Shown here one piece after another: positions 23,525-32,120 of a stretch of 34,421 bases of DNA. This DNA comes from Microbacterium sp. (lineage in GTDB: Bacteria; Actinomycetota; Actinomycetes; Actinomycetales; Microbacteriaceae). How positions within the stretch are numbered: position 1 is the stretch's first letter; every line of letters starts with the position of its first letter. Where the stretch lies: the NCBI RefSeq assembly GCF_031178445.1, contig NZ_JAPSIY010000015.1, forward strand, positions 1-34,421, in the 5' to 3' direction. The position numbers and the translations under genes are program-made. A model generated the notes under the pieces. It was not told where the DNA came from and made no database searches. It saw nothing but the letters and a program-made list of their open reading frames with translations.

Positions 23525-24421
23525 GTGACCGTCGATCTCGACACCTCATCAGCCAAGTTCGCCGAGTACGCCGAACCCGGTCGTCTGGTCACGACGCAGT
23601 GGCTCGCCGCGCATCTGGACACACCCGGCGTCGTGGTGGTCGAGTCCGATGAAGACGTGCTGCTGTACGAGACGGGTCACATCCCGGGCGCGGTGAAGGT
23701 CGACTGGCACACCGAACTGAACGATCCGGTGGTGCGCGACTACGTCGACGGTGAGGGCTTCGCCGCGCTGCTCAGCCGCAAGGGCATCTCTCGCGACGAC
23801 ACCGTGGTCATCTACGGAGACAAGAACAACTGGTGGGCCGCGTACGCACTGTGGGTGTTCTCACTGTTCGGCCACGAGGACGTGCGGCTGCTCGACGGCG
23901 GGCGGGATCGCTGGATCGCAGAGGGGCGCGAACTCACCACCGAGCCGGCCGCGAGGCCTGCGACCGAGTACCCGGTCGTCGAGCGTGACGACAGCGTGCT
24001 GCGCGCCTACAAGGACGACGTGCTGGCGTTCATCGGCAAGGGTCCGCTGATCGACGTCCGCTCGCCCGAGGAGTACAGCGGTGAGCGCACCTCGGCGCCC
24101 GCCTATCCCGAGGAGGGCGCTCTGCGTGCCGGTCACATTCCGACCGCGCAGAGTGTGCCGTGGGGCAGAGCCGTGGCGGAGGACGGAGGATTCAAGACCC
24201 GCGCGGAGCTCGAGGAGATCTACCGCGCGGGTGCCGGCATCGCCGACGGCGACTCGGTGATCGCCTACTGCCGCATCGGGGAGCGCTCGAGTCACACCTG
24301 GTTCGTGCTCAAGCACCTGCTCGGTTTCGCGGACGTGCGCAACTACGACGGCTCCTGGACGGAGTGGGGCAGCGCGGTTCGCGTGCCCATCGTGAGCGGA
24401 ACGGAGCCGGGGTCGCTCTGA
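23525..24421 (+). CDS. Thiosulfate/3-mercaptopyruvate sulfurtransferase (two rhodanese domains)
   Basis: The 298-residue protein has two rhodanese domains. The N-terminal one (about 18-140) is inactive and the C-terminal one (about 160-290) carries Cys249 in [13 protein letters not shown]. The CRIGERSS loop is typical of actinobacterial thiosulfate sulfurtransferases (CysA/SseA type), which move sulfane sulfur to cyanide or other acceptors. The GTG at 23525 has AAGGAG 4 bases upstream. It is followed after 19 bp by sufE on the same strand, so the two probably deliver sulfur together. Mercaptopyruvate versus thiosulfate preference cannot be called with certainty. Confidence 0.93.
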   Translation: MTVDLDTSSAKFAEYAEPGRLVTTQWLAAHLDTPGVVVVESDEDVLLYETGHIPGAVKVDWHTELNDPVVRDYVDGEGFAALLSRKGISRDDTVVIYGDKNNWWAAYALWVFSLFGHEDVRLLDGGRDRWIAEGRELTTEPAARPATEYPVVERDDSVLRAYKDDVLAFIGKGPLIDVRSPEEYSGERTSAPAYPEEGALRAGHIPTAQSVPWGRAVAEDGGFKTRAELEEIYRAGAGIADGDSVIAYCRIGERSSHTWFVLKHLLGFADVRNYDGSWTEWGSAVRVPIVSGTEPGSL

Positions 24422-24440
24422 TCGTGTGACAATTGCACGG

Positions 24441-24872
24441 ATGACTCAGACGCACGTCCCCGACGCTCTCGCGCAGATCCGCGACGAGTTTCTCGAGCTT
24501 CCCGAAGCCGAGCGACTGCAGCTGCTCCTGGAGTTCTCCAATGAGCTTCCCCCTGTGTCAGACGAAGTCGCGAGCCACCCTGAGATGTCCGAGCGGGTGG
24601 CCGAGTGCCAGTCGCCGGTCTACATCCACGTCGAGGTCACCGACGGCGTCGTGGCGATGCATGCGACTGCACCGCCGGAGGCGCCCACCACGCGCGGTTT
24701 CGCCAGCATCCTGGTACAGGGGATCACGGGCCTCACCGCGGACGAGGTCCTTGCCATCCCCGACGACTTCCCGCAGAGCATCGGTCTCACGCGCGCCGTC
24801 TCACCGTTGCGCATCGCCGGCATGACCGGGATGCTGATGCGAGCGAAGCGTCAGGTCACGCAGAAGCGCTGA
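24441..24872 (+). CDS. SufE family sulfur acceptor protein
   Basis: SufE accepts persulfide from a cysteine desulfurase and passes it to Fe-S assembly. The 143-residue product has the acceptor Cys56 in ERVAECQSPVYIHV, the conserved SufE position, with the fold around it: EFSNELPPVSDE before and GFASILVQGITGLTADEV after. It lies directly behind a rhodanese gene rather than a SufS gene, so it may take sulfur from that enzyme; this is inference. I chose the ATG at 24441; a GTG at 24426 is in frame and neither has a strong ribosome site. Its last 17 bp overlap the convergent hydrolase gene. Confidence 0.9.
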   Translation: MTQTHVPDALAQIRDEFLELPEAERLQLLLEFSNELPPVSDEVASHPEMSERVAECQSPVYIHVEVTDGVVAMHATAPPEAPTTRGFASILVQGITGLTADEVLAIPDDFPQSIGLTRAVSPLRIAGMTGMLMRAKRQVTQKR

Positions 24873-26019
24873 GTCCGCGCTCGCTCATCCAGTCGGTGAT
24901 CGCGGCCGTCCAGCCGGCCTGATCGTAGTTCCACAGCTTGGTGTGACGCGCACCGCTGAAGTGCGGCATCGTCACGATGTCCGGTCGTGCCTGTGCCAGT
25001 GCGTGCGAGGCGTCGGTCGGCACGAAGCCGTCGTCGTCGCTGTGCAGGATGAGGATGGGCGCCTCGAGCTCAGTCGCACGGGCGACCATGTCGAGGCTGT
25101 CGAAGGAGATCGCCTCTTCGGCACCGCTGAGCCGGGCGGTGAACGGCGACGACAGGGCGCTCATCGCAAGCGCGGGGATGGGTTCGCGCAGGCCCGCCTC
25201 CCGCGCCTGGAACCGCAGCACAGTGCGCCAGTCCACGACGGGCGACTCCAGCACAATGGCGGCTATGCGGTCGCGGTGGCCCGAGGAGACCGCGGTCTGC
25301 AGCGCGACTGCGCCGCCCATCGACCACCCCATCAGCACGACGCGCTCGGCGCCATGGCGCAGTGCATGGGCGATCGCGGCGTCGACGTCCCGCCACTCGG
25401 ATGCGCCCAGCGCGTACCGGCCGCCACGGGATCGAGGCGCCTCGCCGTCGTTGCGGTACGACACGACCAGCGTCGGCAGTCCGAGCGAGTGGAACACCGG
25501 GACGGCTCGCAGGCACTCCGATCGTGTCGCTCCCCTGCCGTGCACCTGGATCACCCAGGTCGACGACTCGGCCGGGAAGTACCACGCCGGGCAGGGGCCG
25601 GCGGGCGAGCCGATGAGGATGCTCTCCCAGGGCAGGTGCAGCTCGCTTGGCGTGATGTGGTACCAGCCGCTGAAGGCGGCATCCCCGTCCACCTGGGCAC
25701 CCGGCTCGATCTGGGTCAGCAGCTTTCGCCGCACGCTCTTCGCGTCGGCGCTGAGGACCGCGCCGAGCTTGACGTACCCGTACGTGCCCGTCGTGAACAG
25801 TCCGTAACGGCCCGGCAGCTCGGTGTCGAGCGTCCGCGACAGCTCGATGGTCTGCGCACCGGTGTCGACCTTGAGGATGCGGGTGTCGTTGCGGCGCACA
25901 GCGGGAGTGACCACCCGGCGGGCGGCCGAGAGCACCGCGTAGGTGGCTGCGGCACCTGCGGCGCCGACGGCGATCAGTGCGGGGACGGCGAAGGCTACGG
26001 CGTGCCTGAGACTCTTCAT
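24856..26019 (-). CDS. Membrane-anchored alpha/beta hydrolase
   Basis: The 387-residue protein starts with a basic stretch and one hydrophobic helix (about 7-31), then a polar domain. The alpha/beta hydrolase core has nucleophile elbow GWSMGG (Ser233), acid near Asp329 in LHSDDDGFVP and His359 in GARHTKLWN. The oxyanion segment is IQVHGRGATR. Substrate unknown; it could be an esterase or peptidase facing outward. The ATG at 26019 has AGGAGGCG directly upstream. It overlaps the sufE end by 17 bp and is divergent from the DUF3000 gene across only 25 bp, so the two starts share a tiny promoter region. Confidence 0.9.
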   Translation of the reverse strand: MKSLRHAVAFAVPALIAVGAAGAAATYAVLSAARRVVTPAVRRNDTRILKVDTGAQTIELSRTLDTELPGRYGLFTTGTYGYVKLGAVLSADAKSVRRKLLTQIEPGAQVDGDAAFSGWYHITPSELHLPWESILIGSPAGPCPAWYFPAESSTWVIQVHGRGATRSECLRAVPVFHSLGLPTLVVSYRNDGEAPRSRGGRYALGASEWRDVDAAIAHALRHGAERVVLMGWSMGGAVALQTAVSSGHRDRIAAIVLESPVVDWRTVLRFQAREAGLREPIPALAMSALSSPFTARLSGAEEAISFDSLDMVARATELEAPILILHSDDDGFVPTDASHALAQARPDIVTMPHFSGARHTKLWNYDQAGWTAAITDWMSERGLSASA

Positions 26020-26044
26020 CGCCTCCTGACTCTAGCCTGTCCAC

Positions 26045-26626
26045 GTGACCGCACACCCGGACGCCGCCGCCCTCTTCGAGAAGGTCGCCGCAGAGCTGCG
26101 AGAGACTCCTTTCCGAAGCGACATCGTGGTGCGCGAGATCCCCTCGCCGTCCGGTCTCGCGGCGTTCTCGATCGCGCTCGCCGCCGATGTCCGGCCTGAC
26201 GACCACGGCGATTCCGTGTACGGGACAGGGCGGTTCGTGCTGCTGCACGACCCCGAGGAGCCGAGCGCGTGGGACGGAGCCTGGCGCATCGTCGCCTTCG
26301 CTCAGGCGCCCCTGGAGCCGGAGATCGGCACCGATCCCCTGCTCGCCGACGTGGCATGGTCATGGCTGGTCGATGCGCTCGAGTCCCGCGACGCCGTCTA
26401 CCACTCGGCATCCGGCACCTCGACCAAGATGCTCTCGAAGGGGTTCGGCGGTCTCGCGGCGGAGGGCGACGGAGCGCAGATCGAGCTGCGGGCGTCGTGG
26501 ACGCCGGAAGGACCGATCCGGCCGCATGTGGAAGCATGGGCTGAGTTGGTCGGGATGCTGGCTGGTCTGCCTCCCGGATCGGAAGACGTCGCCGTGTTCG
26601 GCGCGAGAAGGGGCGGACGTGGCTGA
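26045..26626 (+). CDS. DUF3000 family protein
   Basis: The 193-residue protein belongs to DUF3000, an actinobacterial family of unknown function always found beside the RNase D gene. Conserved segments include FRSDIVVREIPSPSGLAAFS (about 23-42) and the Gly/Trp-rich WRIVAFAQAPLEPEIG and ADVAWSWLVDAL stretches. The GTG at 26045 is preceded by TAGCCT six bases away, a -10 box spaced for a leaderless message, and no ribosome site. Its end overlaps the RNase D start by 8 bp. Confidence 0.88.
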   Translation: MTAHPDAAALFEKVAAELRETPFRSDIVVREIPSPSGLAAFSIALAADVRPDDHGDSVYGTGRFVLLHDPEEPSAWDGAWRIVAFAQAPLEPEIGTDPLLADVAWSWLVDALESRDAVYHSASGTSTKMLSKGFGGLAAEGDGAQIELRASWTPEGPIRPHVEAWAELVGMLAGLPPGSEDVAVFGARRGGRG

Positions 26627-27812
26627 ATACTCCGTGATCGATGACCGCACGGAGTTCGAGGACGCCTGCAGCGCCCTCGCCGCAGGGCAAGGACCGGTCG
26701 CCGTCGACGTCGAGCGCGCTTCGGGGTTCCGCTACTCCCAGCGCGCCTACCTGGTCCAGGTCTTCCGGCGTGACGCGGGGGTCTTCCTCTTCGACCCGCC
26801 TGCGATCCAGGACTTCTCCGAGCTGCAGCACGCGATCGGCGGCGAGGAGTGGGTCTTCCACGCGGCAAGCCAGGATCTCCCGTCGCTGCGCGACCTGGGT
26901 CTCGAGCCGGAGAGGATCTTCGACACCGAGCTCGCGTCCCGCCTACTGGGTCACGAGCGCGTCGGTCTCGCCGCGGTGGTGGAGCGCACGCTGGGCATCG
27001 CGCTCGCGAAGGAGCACTCGGCGGCCGACTGGTCGACGCGTCCGCTGCCCGGCGCATGGCTGGAGTACGCCGCCCTGGATGTGCTTCACCTCGTCGAGGT
27101 GCGCGACGTGATCGCCGGTGAGCTCGTCGAGGCAGGCAAGACGGAGATCGCCGCCGAGGAGTTCGCGACGACCCTCTCCCGGCCTCCCAAGCCTCCCCGT
27201 GAAGAGCCCTGGCGCCGCCTCAGCGGGCTGCATCGCGTACGCGGCGCCCGCAATCTCGCCGTCGCACGGGAACTGTGGACCGCTCGCGAGCAGTACGCAC
27301 AGGAGATCGACGTCTCACCCGGTCGTCTCGTTCCTGATCGTGCGCTGGTGGCCGCGCTCATCGCGGCACCGCAGAGCAAGCAGGCCCTCGCCGGTCTCAA
27401 GGAGTTCACCGGTCGCGCCAGCCGCACCCAGCTCGATCGCTGGTGGGAGGCGATCGTGCGCGGGCGCGAGACGGAGCAGCTGCCGCGGGAGCGGGTGCCC
27501 AGCGATGCGCTCCCGCCGCCGCGTGCATGGGCCGATCGCAATCCCGAGGCGGATCTGCGCCTGAAGGCCGCTCGTCCCGTGGTCGAAGCCATCGCCGAGG
27601 AACTGCACATGCCGACCGAGAACCTGCTGACGCCGGAGTACCTTCGCCGGCTGGCGTGGGAGCCACCCGCGCTCACCGTCGACGCGATCTCCGCCGCGCT
27701 GAAGTCACTCGGCGCACGACGCTGGCAGATTGAGCGGACTGCACAGAAGATCACGGATGCCTTTGTAGAGGCACCGCAAATGGCCTCGGACACCCAGGAG
27801 CCCGCTTCGTAG
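26619..27812 (+). CDS. rnd: Ribonuclease D-like 3'-5' exonuclease with HRDC domain
   Basis: This DEDD-family exonuclease trims RNA 3' ends. The 397-residue product has the acidic set: Asp30 and Glu32 (VAVDVERASGF), Asp86 (HAASQDLPSL), and Tyr150/Asp154 (YAALDVLHL, the DEDDy motif III). An HRDC domain follows at about 200-285, then a C-terminal helical extension typical of actinobacterial members. The GTG at 26619 lies in the end of the DUF3000 gene after AGAAGGGG. Longer in-frame extension upstream overlaps DUF3000 and is rejected. The DUF3000-rnd-dxs order is conserved in actinobacteria; here thiolase and fadB lie between. Confidence 0.93.
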   Translation: MAEYSVIDDRTEFEDACSALAAGQGPVAVDVERASGFRYSQRAYLVQVFRRDAGVFLFDPPAIQDFSELQHAIGGEEWVFHAASQDLPSLRDLGLEPERIFDTELASRLLGHERVGLAAVVERTLGIALAKEHSAADWSTRPLPGAWLEYAALDVLHLVEVRDVIAGELVEAGKTEIAAEEFATTLSRPPKPPREEPWRRLSGLHRVRGARNLAVARELWTAREQYAQEIDVSPGRLVPDRALVAALIAAPQSKQALAGLKEFTGRASRTQLDRWWEAIVRGRETEQLPRERVPSDALPPPRAWADRNPEADLRLKAARPVVEAIAEELHMPTENLLTPEYLRRLAWEPPALTVDAISAALKSLGARRWQIERTAQKITDAFVEAPQMASDTQEPAS

Positions 27813-27851
27813 GTTCGACCCAACCGATTCCAGCCCGCAATGTCGCCCTTC

Positions 27852-27857
27852 TAGGCT
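27852..27857 (+). promoter_or_regulatory. Possible -10 box of the thiolase-fadB operon
   Basis: TAGGCT sits 28 bases before the GTG start, in the 72-bp gap after rnd. It matches TANNNT; no strong -35. Confidence 0.35.
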
Positions 27858-27884
27858 GAGAGCATCCCAACCTATGGAGGCAGA

Positions 27885-29090
27885 GTGGCCGAGATCTCGG
27901 ACGTCTTCTTCGTCGATGGAGTGCGCACCCCGTTCGGGCGCGCCGGCGAGAAGGGCATGTACTGGAACACCCGCGCGGACGACCTCGCGGTCAAGGCGAC
28001 GATCGGACTGATGGAGCGCAACGCGACCGTCCCTGCCGACCGGATCGACGATGTCGCCATCGCGGCGACCTCGCAGACCGGCGACCAGGGTCTCACCCTC
28101 GGACGATCGGTCGCGATCCTCGCCGGGCTTCCCCAGACGGTTCCCGGTCTCGCGATCGACCGCATGTGCGCGGGAGCGATGACGGCGGTGACCACCATGG
28201 CCGCATCCATCGGCGTCGGGATGTACGACTTCGCGATCGCCGGCGGGGTGGAGCACATGGGCCACCACCCCATCGGCGGCAACGCCGACCCGAACCCGCG
28301 CTTCGTCGCCGAGAAGATGGTCGACCCGGGTGCGCTGAACATGGGAGTCACCGCGGAGCGCATCTTCGACCGCTTCCCTCATCTCACCAAGGAGCGCTCC
28401 GACCGTTTCGGAATGCTCAGCCAGCAGAAGGTGCAGGCTGCCTACGACGCGGGCAAGATCCAGCCGGACCTCGTGTCGGTGGCGATCAAGGACGCCGACG
28501 GCGCGTGGGGTCTCGCCACCGAGGATGAGGGCCGCCGCCCGCAGACGACGATGGAGGACCTCGCCGGGCTGAGGACGCCTTTCCGCCCGCACGGCCGGGT
28601 CACCGCTGGCACCTCCTCGCCGCTCACTGACGGCGCCACGATGTCTCTGCTCGCCGGCGGCGGCGCGGTCAAGGAGTTCGGCCTGACGCCGAAGATGCGG
28701 ATGGTCTCGTTCGCCTTCGCCGGCGTTCAGCCCGAGATCATGGGCATCGGCCCGATCCCGTCCACCGAGAAGGCGCTGAAGAAGGCCGGACTGACGATCG
28801 ATGACATCGGGCTGTTCGAGCTCAACGAGGCCTTCGCGATCCAGGTCATCTCGCTGCTCGACCACTTCGGCATCGCCGACGACGATCCCCGGGTCAACCA
28901 GTGGGGCGGGGCGATCGCGCTCGGACATCCGCTCGCCGCATCCGGCGTGCGCCTGATGATCCAGCTCGCGGCGCAGTTCGCCGAGCGCCCCGACGTCCGC
29001 TACGGCCTGACCGCCATGTGCGTCGGCCTCGGCCAGGGCGGATCGGTCATCTGGGAGAACCCCTTCTACGACGGCAAGAAGCGCAAGTGA
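27885..29090 (+). CDS. fadA: Acetyl-CoA C-acyltransferase (thiolase)
   Basis: Thiolase cleaves 3-ketoacyl-CoA in the last step of beta-oxidation. The 401-residue protein has the acyl-bound Cys95 in IDRMCAGAM. The C-terminal pair is His in GGAIALGHPLAASG and Cys in MCVGLGQGG. Length is normal (390-405). The GTG at 27885 follows GGAGG. fadB starts 12 bp after its stop, so the two form a trifunctional-type operon of degradative direction. The role in fatty acid breakdown is strongly suggested by this pairing; a biosynthetic acetoacetyl-CoA role is less likely. Confidence 0.95.
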   Translation: MAEISDVFFVDGVRTPFGRAGEKGMYWNTRADDLAVKATIGLMERNATVPADRIDDVAIAATSQTGDQGLTLGRSVAILAGLPQTVPGLAIDRMCAGAMTAVTTMAASIGVGMYDFAIAGGVEHMGHHPIGGNADPNPRFVAEKMVDPGALNMGVTAERIFDRFPHLTKERSDRFGMLSQQKVQAAYDAGKIQPDLVSVAIKDADGAWGLATEDEGRRPQTTMEDLAGLRTPFRPHGRVTAGTSSPLTDGATMSLLAGGGAVKEFGLTPKMRMVSFAFAGVQPEIMGIGPIPSTEKALKKAGLTIDDIGLFELNEAFAIQVISLLDHFGIADDDPRVNQWGGAIALGHPLAASGVRLMIQLAAQFAERPDVRYGLTAMCVGLGQGGSVIWENPFYDGKKRK

Positions 29091-29101
29091 GGGACGCAGG
29101 A

Positions 29102-31261
29102 ATGGCGAACACGATTTCCGAGCAGTACGCGAAGGTCGACTTCTCTCCCATCCAGGCGCTCACCGAAGGCGAGGTCGTCACGCACTCCCCCGTGCGCGAC
29201 ATCCGACTCGCCTCCGGCAGGGTGCTGGCACTGATCACGCTCGACAACGGTCGCGATCACACCCGCCCCAACACCCTCGGACCCGCTACGCTCACCGAGC
29301 TCGGCGAGACCCTGGCGAGGCTGAAGGCGCGCGCCGCGGCGGGTGAGATCCAGGCGGTCGGAATCACGGGCAAGCAGTACATCCTCGCCGCGGGTGCCGA
29401 TCTGTCCGACATCAGCAAGGTCGGCTCCAAGGACAACGCCCGCCTCATCGCGCAGCTGGGCCACAAGGTGCTCGGCTCGCTGTCGGAACTGGGCGTGCCC
29501 ACCTTCGCGTTCGTGAACGGCCTCGCGCTCGGCGGCGGTCTGGAGATCGCACTGAACTCCACCTACCGCACCGTCGACGCATCGGCTGCCGCGGTGGCAC
29601 TTCCTGAGGTGTTCCTCGGCATCATTCCCGGCTGGGGCGGCGCCTACCTGCTGCCGAACCTGATCGGCATCGAGAACGCGCTCGAAGTGGTCATCTCGAA
29701 CCCCCTCAAGCAGAACCGGATGCTGAAGCCGCAGCAGGCCTTCGAGCTCGGCGTCATGGACGCCATCTTCCCGGCGGCGAACTTCCTCGAGAACTCGCTG
29801 ACCTGGGCTGACGCGGTGCTCGGGGGGAAGAAGGTCGAGCGCAGGAACGAGCCCGGCAAGATCGAGCGACTGACCAAGTGGCCCATCGCCATCAAAATGG
29901 CCAGGGGCATGCTGGAATCCAAGATCGGCACGGTGCCGAAGTCGCCGTACGCCGCGCTGGAGCTTCTCGACAAGGCGAAGAGCGGAACGAAGGCGGAAGG
30001 GTTCGCCCGCGAGGATGAGGCGCTCGCCGAGCTCGTCACGGGTGATCAGTTCGCCGCCTCGATGTACGCCTTCGACCTGGTTCAGAAGCGCGCCAAGCGC
30101 CCGGTCGGGGCACCCGACAAGGCGCTGGCCAAGAAGGTCACCAAGGTCGGGATCATCGGCGCCGGCCTCATGGCGAGCCAGTTCGCGCTGCTGTTCGTGC
30201 GCAAGCTGCAGGTGCCGGTGCTGATCACCGACCTCGACCAGGCCCGCGTCGACAAGGGTGTGTCGTACATCCACGACGAGATCGGCAAGCTCGAGGCCAA
30301 GGGCCGCCTCGACGGCGACACCGCGAACAAGCTGCGCTCGCTCGTCACCGGCACCACCGACAAGAGCCTGTACGCCGACTGCGACTTCGTGATCGAGGCT
30401 GTGTTCGAGGAGGTCGGCGTCAAGCAGCAGGTGTTCGCCGAGATCGAGAAGATCGTCGCAGACGACGCCATCCTCGCCACCAACACCTCGTCGCTGTCGG
30501 TCGAGGAGATCGGGTCCCCGCTCTCTCATCCGGGGCGCCTGGTCGGCTTCCACTTCTTCAACCCGGTCGCGGTGATGCCGCTGATCGAGGTCGTGAAGAC
30601 CCCCCACACGACGGATGCTGCGCTGTCGACCGCGTTCGTGGTGGCCAAGGGTCTCGGCAAGAACGCGGTGCTCACCGCAGACGCGCCCGGGTTCGTGGTG
30701 AACCGCCTGCTCGCCAAGGTCATGGGCGAGGCCGCACGCGCCGTCTACGAAGGCACACCGGTGGCGGAGGTCGAGAAGGCCTTCGCACCCCTGGGGCTGC
30801 CGATGGGCCCATTCCAGCTCATCGACCTGGTCGGCTGGAAGGTCGCCGCGCACGTGCAGGACACCATGGTGCGAGCGTTCCCGGACCGGTTCTACGCGAA
30901 CGAGAACTTCCACGAGCTGGCCGAGCTGGATGCCGTCGTGGAGAAGGACAAGGGCGGCCGGGTGACCGGGTGGACGAAGGCGGCGGAGAAGACACTGAAG
31001 GGTGCGGTGGCCTCATCGCCTGCGTCCGCCGACACCATCCTCCGCCGGGTACAGGACGGCCTCGCACAGGAGATCCGCCTCATGCTCGACGAGGGCGTCG
31101 TACCCGCCGTCGAAGACATCGACCTCTGCCTGATCCTCGGCGCAGGCTGGCCTTTCATCGACGGCGGCGCATCCCCGTACCTCGACCGTGAGGGGGCTTC
31201 GGAGCGGATGTTCGGGGGGACCTTCCACAACCCGCCGATCCGCGGCATCGCGCACAGCTGA
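29102..31261 (+). CDS. fadB: Bifunctional enoyl-CoA hydratase / 3-hydroxyacyl-CoA dehydrogenase
   Basis: The 719-residue fusion performs hydration and NAD-dependent oxidation in beta-oxidation and forms a complex with thiolase. The crotonase domain (about 20-330) keeps the catalytic glutamates Glu148 (GLALGGGLEIA) and Glu169 (LPEVFLG). The dehydrogenase domain starts with VGIIGAGLMASQFAL (about 349-363) and has GFHFFNPVAVMPLIEVV, with the catalytic His, and NRLLAK. Two C-terminal helical domains complete it. The ATG at 29102 has a modest ACGCAGGA site; frames extending further upstream overlap the thiolase gene and are rejected. A strong terminator follows. Confidence 0.95.
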   Translation: MANTISEQYAKVDFSPIQALTEGEVVTHSPVRDIRLASGRVLALITLDNGRDHTRPNTLGPATLTELGETLARLKARAAAGEIQAVGITGKQYILAAGADLSDISKVGSKDNARLIAQLGHKVLGSLSELGVPTFAFVNGLALGGGLEIALNSTYRTVDASAAAVALPEVFLGIIPGWGGAYLLPNLIGIENALEVVISNPLKQNRMLKPQQAFELGVMDAIFPAANFLENSLTWADAVLGGKKVERRNEPGKIERLTKWPIAIKMARGMLESKIGTVPKSPYAALELLDKAKSGTKAEGFAREDEALAELVTGDQFAASMYAFDLVQKRAKRPVGAPDKALAKKVTKVGIIGAGLMASQFALLFVRKLQVPVLITDLDQARVDKGVSYIHDEIGKLEAKGRLDGDTANKLRSLVTGTTDKSLYADCDFVIEAVFEEVGVKQQVFAEIEKIVADDAILATNTSSLSVEEIGSPLSHPGRLVGFHFFNPVAVMPLIEVVKTPHTTDAALSTAFVVAKGLGKNAVLTADAPGFVVNRLLAKVMGEAARAVYEGTPVAEVEKAFAPLGLPMGPFQLIDLVGWKVAAHVQDTMVRAFPDRFYANENFHELAELDAVVEKDKGGRVTGWTKAAEKTLKGAVASSPASADTILRRVQDGLAQEIRLMLDEGVVPAVEDIDLCLILGAGWPFIDGGASPYLDREGASERMFGGTFHNPPIRGIAHS

Positions 31262-31272
31262 CGCGCTGCGGC

Positions 31273-31305
31273 ACGGGCGGGAGGGCTGCGGCTCCTCCCG
31301 CCCGT
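31273..31305 (+). terminator. Terminator of the fadAB operon
   Basis: ACGGGCGGGAGG (31273-31284) and CCTCCCGCCCGT (31294-31305) are perfect 12-bp arms around a 9-base loop, followed by TTTCC. It starts 11 bp after the fadB stop. Confidence 0.85.
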
Positions 31306-31413
31306 TTCCGCGCCAGGACGCGGCGCCCAACGCGGAGCGAACAGCGTGTGAACTCCCGGCGCGGTCGACCCGATTCGACATCCACCGGCCGCGCGAACGG
31401 GCACAGTGGTGAC

Positions 31414-32109
31414 ATGGACATGCTCCTGACGATGATGAGCACCAAGGGGATGTCGAGCCTGTTGAAGACCGGCACCGCCATCCTCACGATCCTGCTCGTG
31501 GTGCCTGCGTTGCTGAAGCTGTTCGTCGTCACGGTCGACGAAGGCTGGGCCGCGATCCGCACCCGCAACGGCAAGCCGATCATCCGCAACCGCCCGCCGC
31601 GCCGCAGAACCGCGGCTGCCGGCGCGGTCGGCGAGGTCGTCGTGCTCCATCCCGGATCGCACGGCGCGTTCCCGCTCTTCTACTGGTACCGGCTGATCGA
31701 CGTCAGGTGCCGCGCCACCGACCTGCCTGCGCGCGAGATGACGGGGCGCAGCGGGCATCAGCACCGCGTGCACGCGTCATTCGAATGGCGACCGATCCCG
31801 ACGGGCCGGGATCTGCGCGTCTTCGAGCTCGATGTGGTGAACGTGAAGGAGCGCGCCTCGAACATCGTCGGAGCGGCATTGCGCGACAGCATCCGGATGC
31901 TGGACGGCGAGGAGCTGCCGCACAACGATCAGATCAACGCTCGGGTTCTCGCGGCGTGCGCCGACGAGGTACGGGCCACCTGCGGCGTGGAGCTCGTGCG
32001 GGTCATGATCACCGGCGACGCCCTCACCGACGGATTCCTGCTGGCGGGAGCCCTGCGCGATTCGGATCGGGACAGGGAGGCGGTCGCCGCCCTGCACGCC
32101 CTGAACTGA
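31414..32109 (+). CDS. SPFH/Band 7-like membrane-anchored protein
   Basis: The 231-residue product has one N-terminal hydrophobic segment (about 18-40, TGTAILTILLVVPALLKLFV), then VVTVDEGWAAIRTRNGKP. That is the stomatin-type entry strand, continued by GEVVVLHPGSHGAFPLF and IDVRCRATDLPAREM. The later part, SNIVGAALRDSIRMLDGEEL followed by ARVLAACADEV, fits the Band 7 helix pair. Stomatin-like proteins scaffold membrane domains; the role here is unknown. No NfeD-type partner or protease lies beside it. The ATG at 31414 has no good ribosome site; CACAGT six bases upstream is only a poor -10 match. It converges on dxs with an 11-bp gap. Confidence 0.7.
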   Translation: MDMLLTMMSTKGMSSLLKTGTAILTILLVVPALLKLFVVTVDEGWAAIRTRNGKPIIRNRPPRRRTAAAGAVGEVVVLHPGSHGAFPLFYWYRLIDVRCRATDLPAREMTGRSGHQHRVHASFEWRPIPTGRDLRVFELDVVNVKERASNIVGAALRDSIRMLDGEELPHNDQINARVLAACADEVRATCGVELVRVMITGDALTDGFLLAGALRDSDRDREAVAALHALN

Positions 32110-32120
32110 ATGACCTGGCG

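Noticed and set aside
29066..30913. 615-codon open frame on the minus strand
   Set aside because: It is exactly antisense to fadB, which has full domain support.
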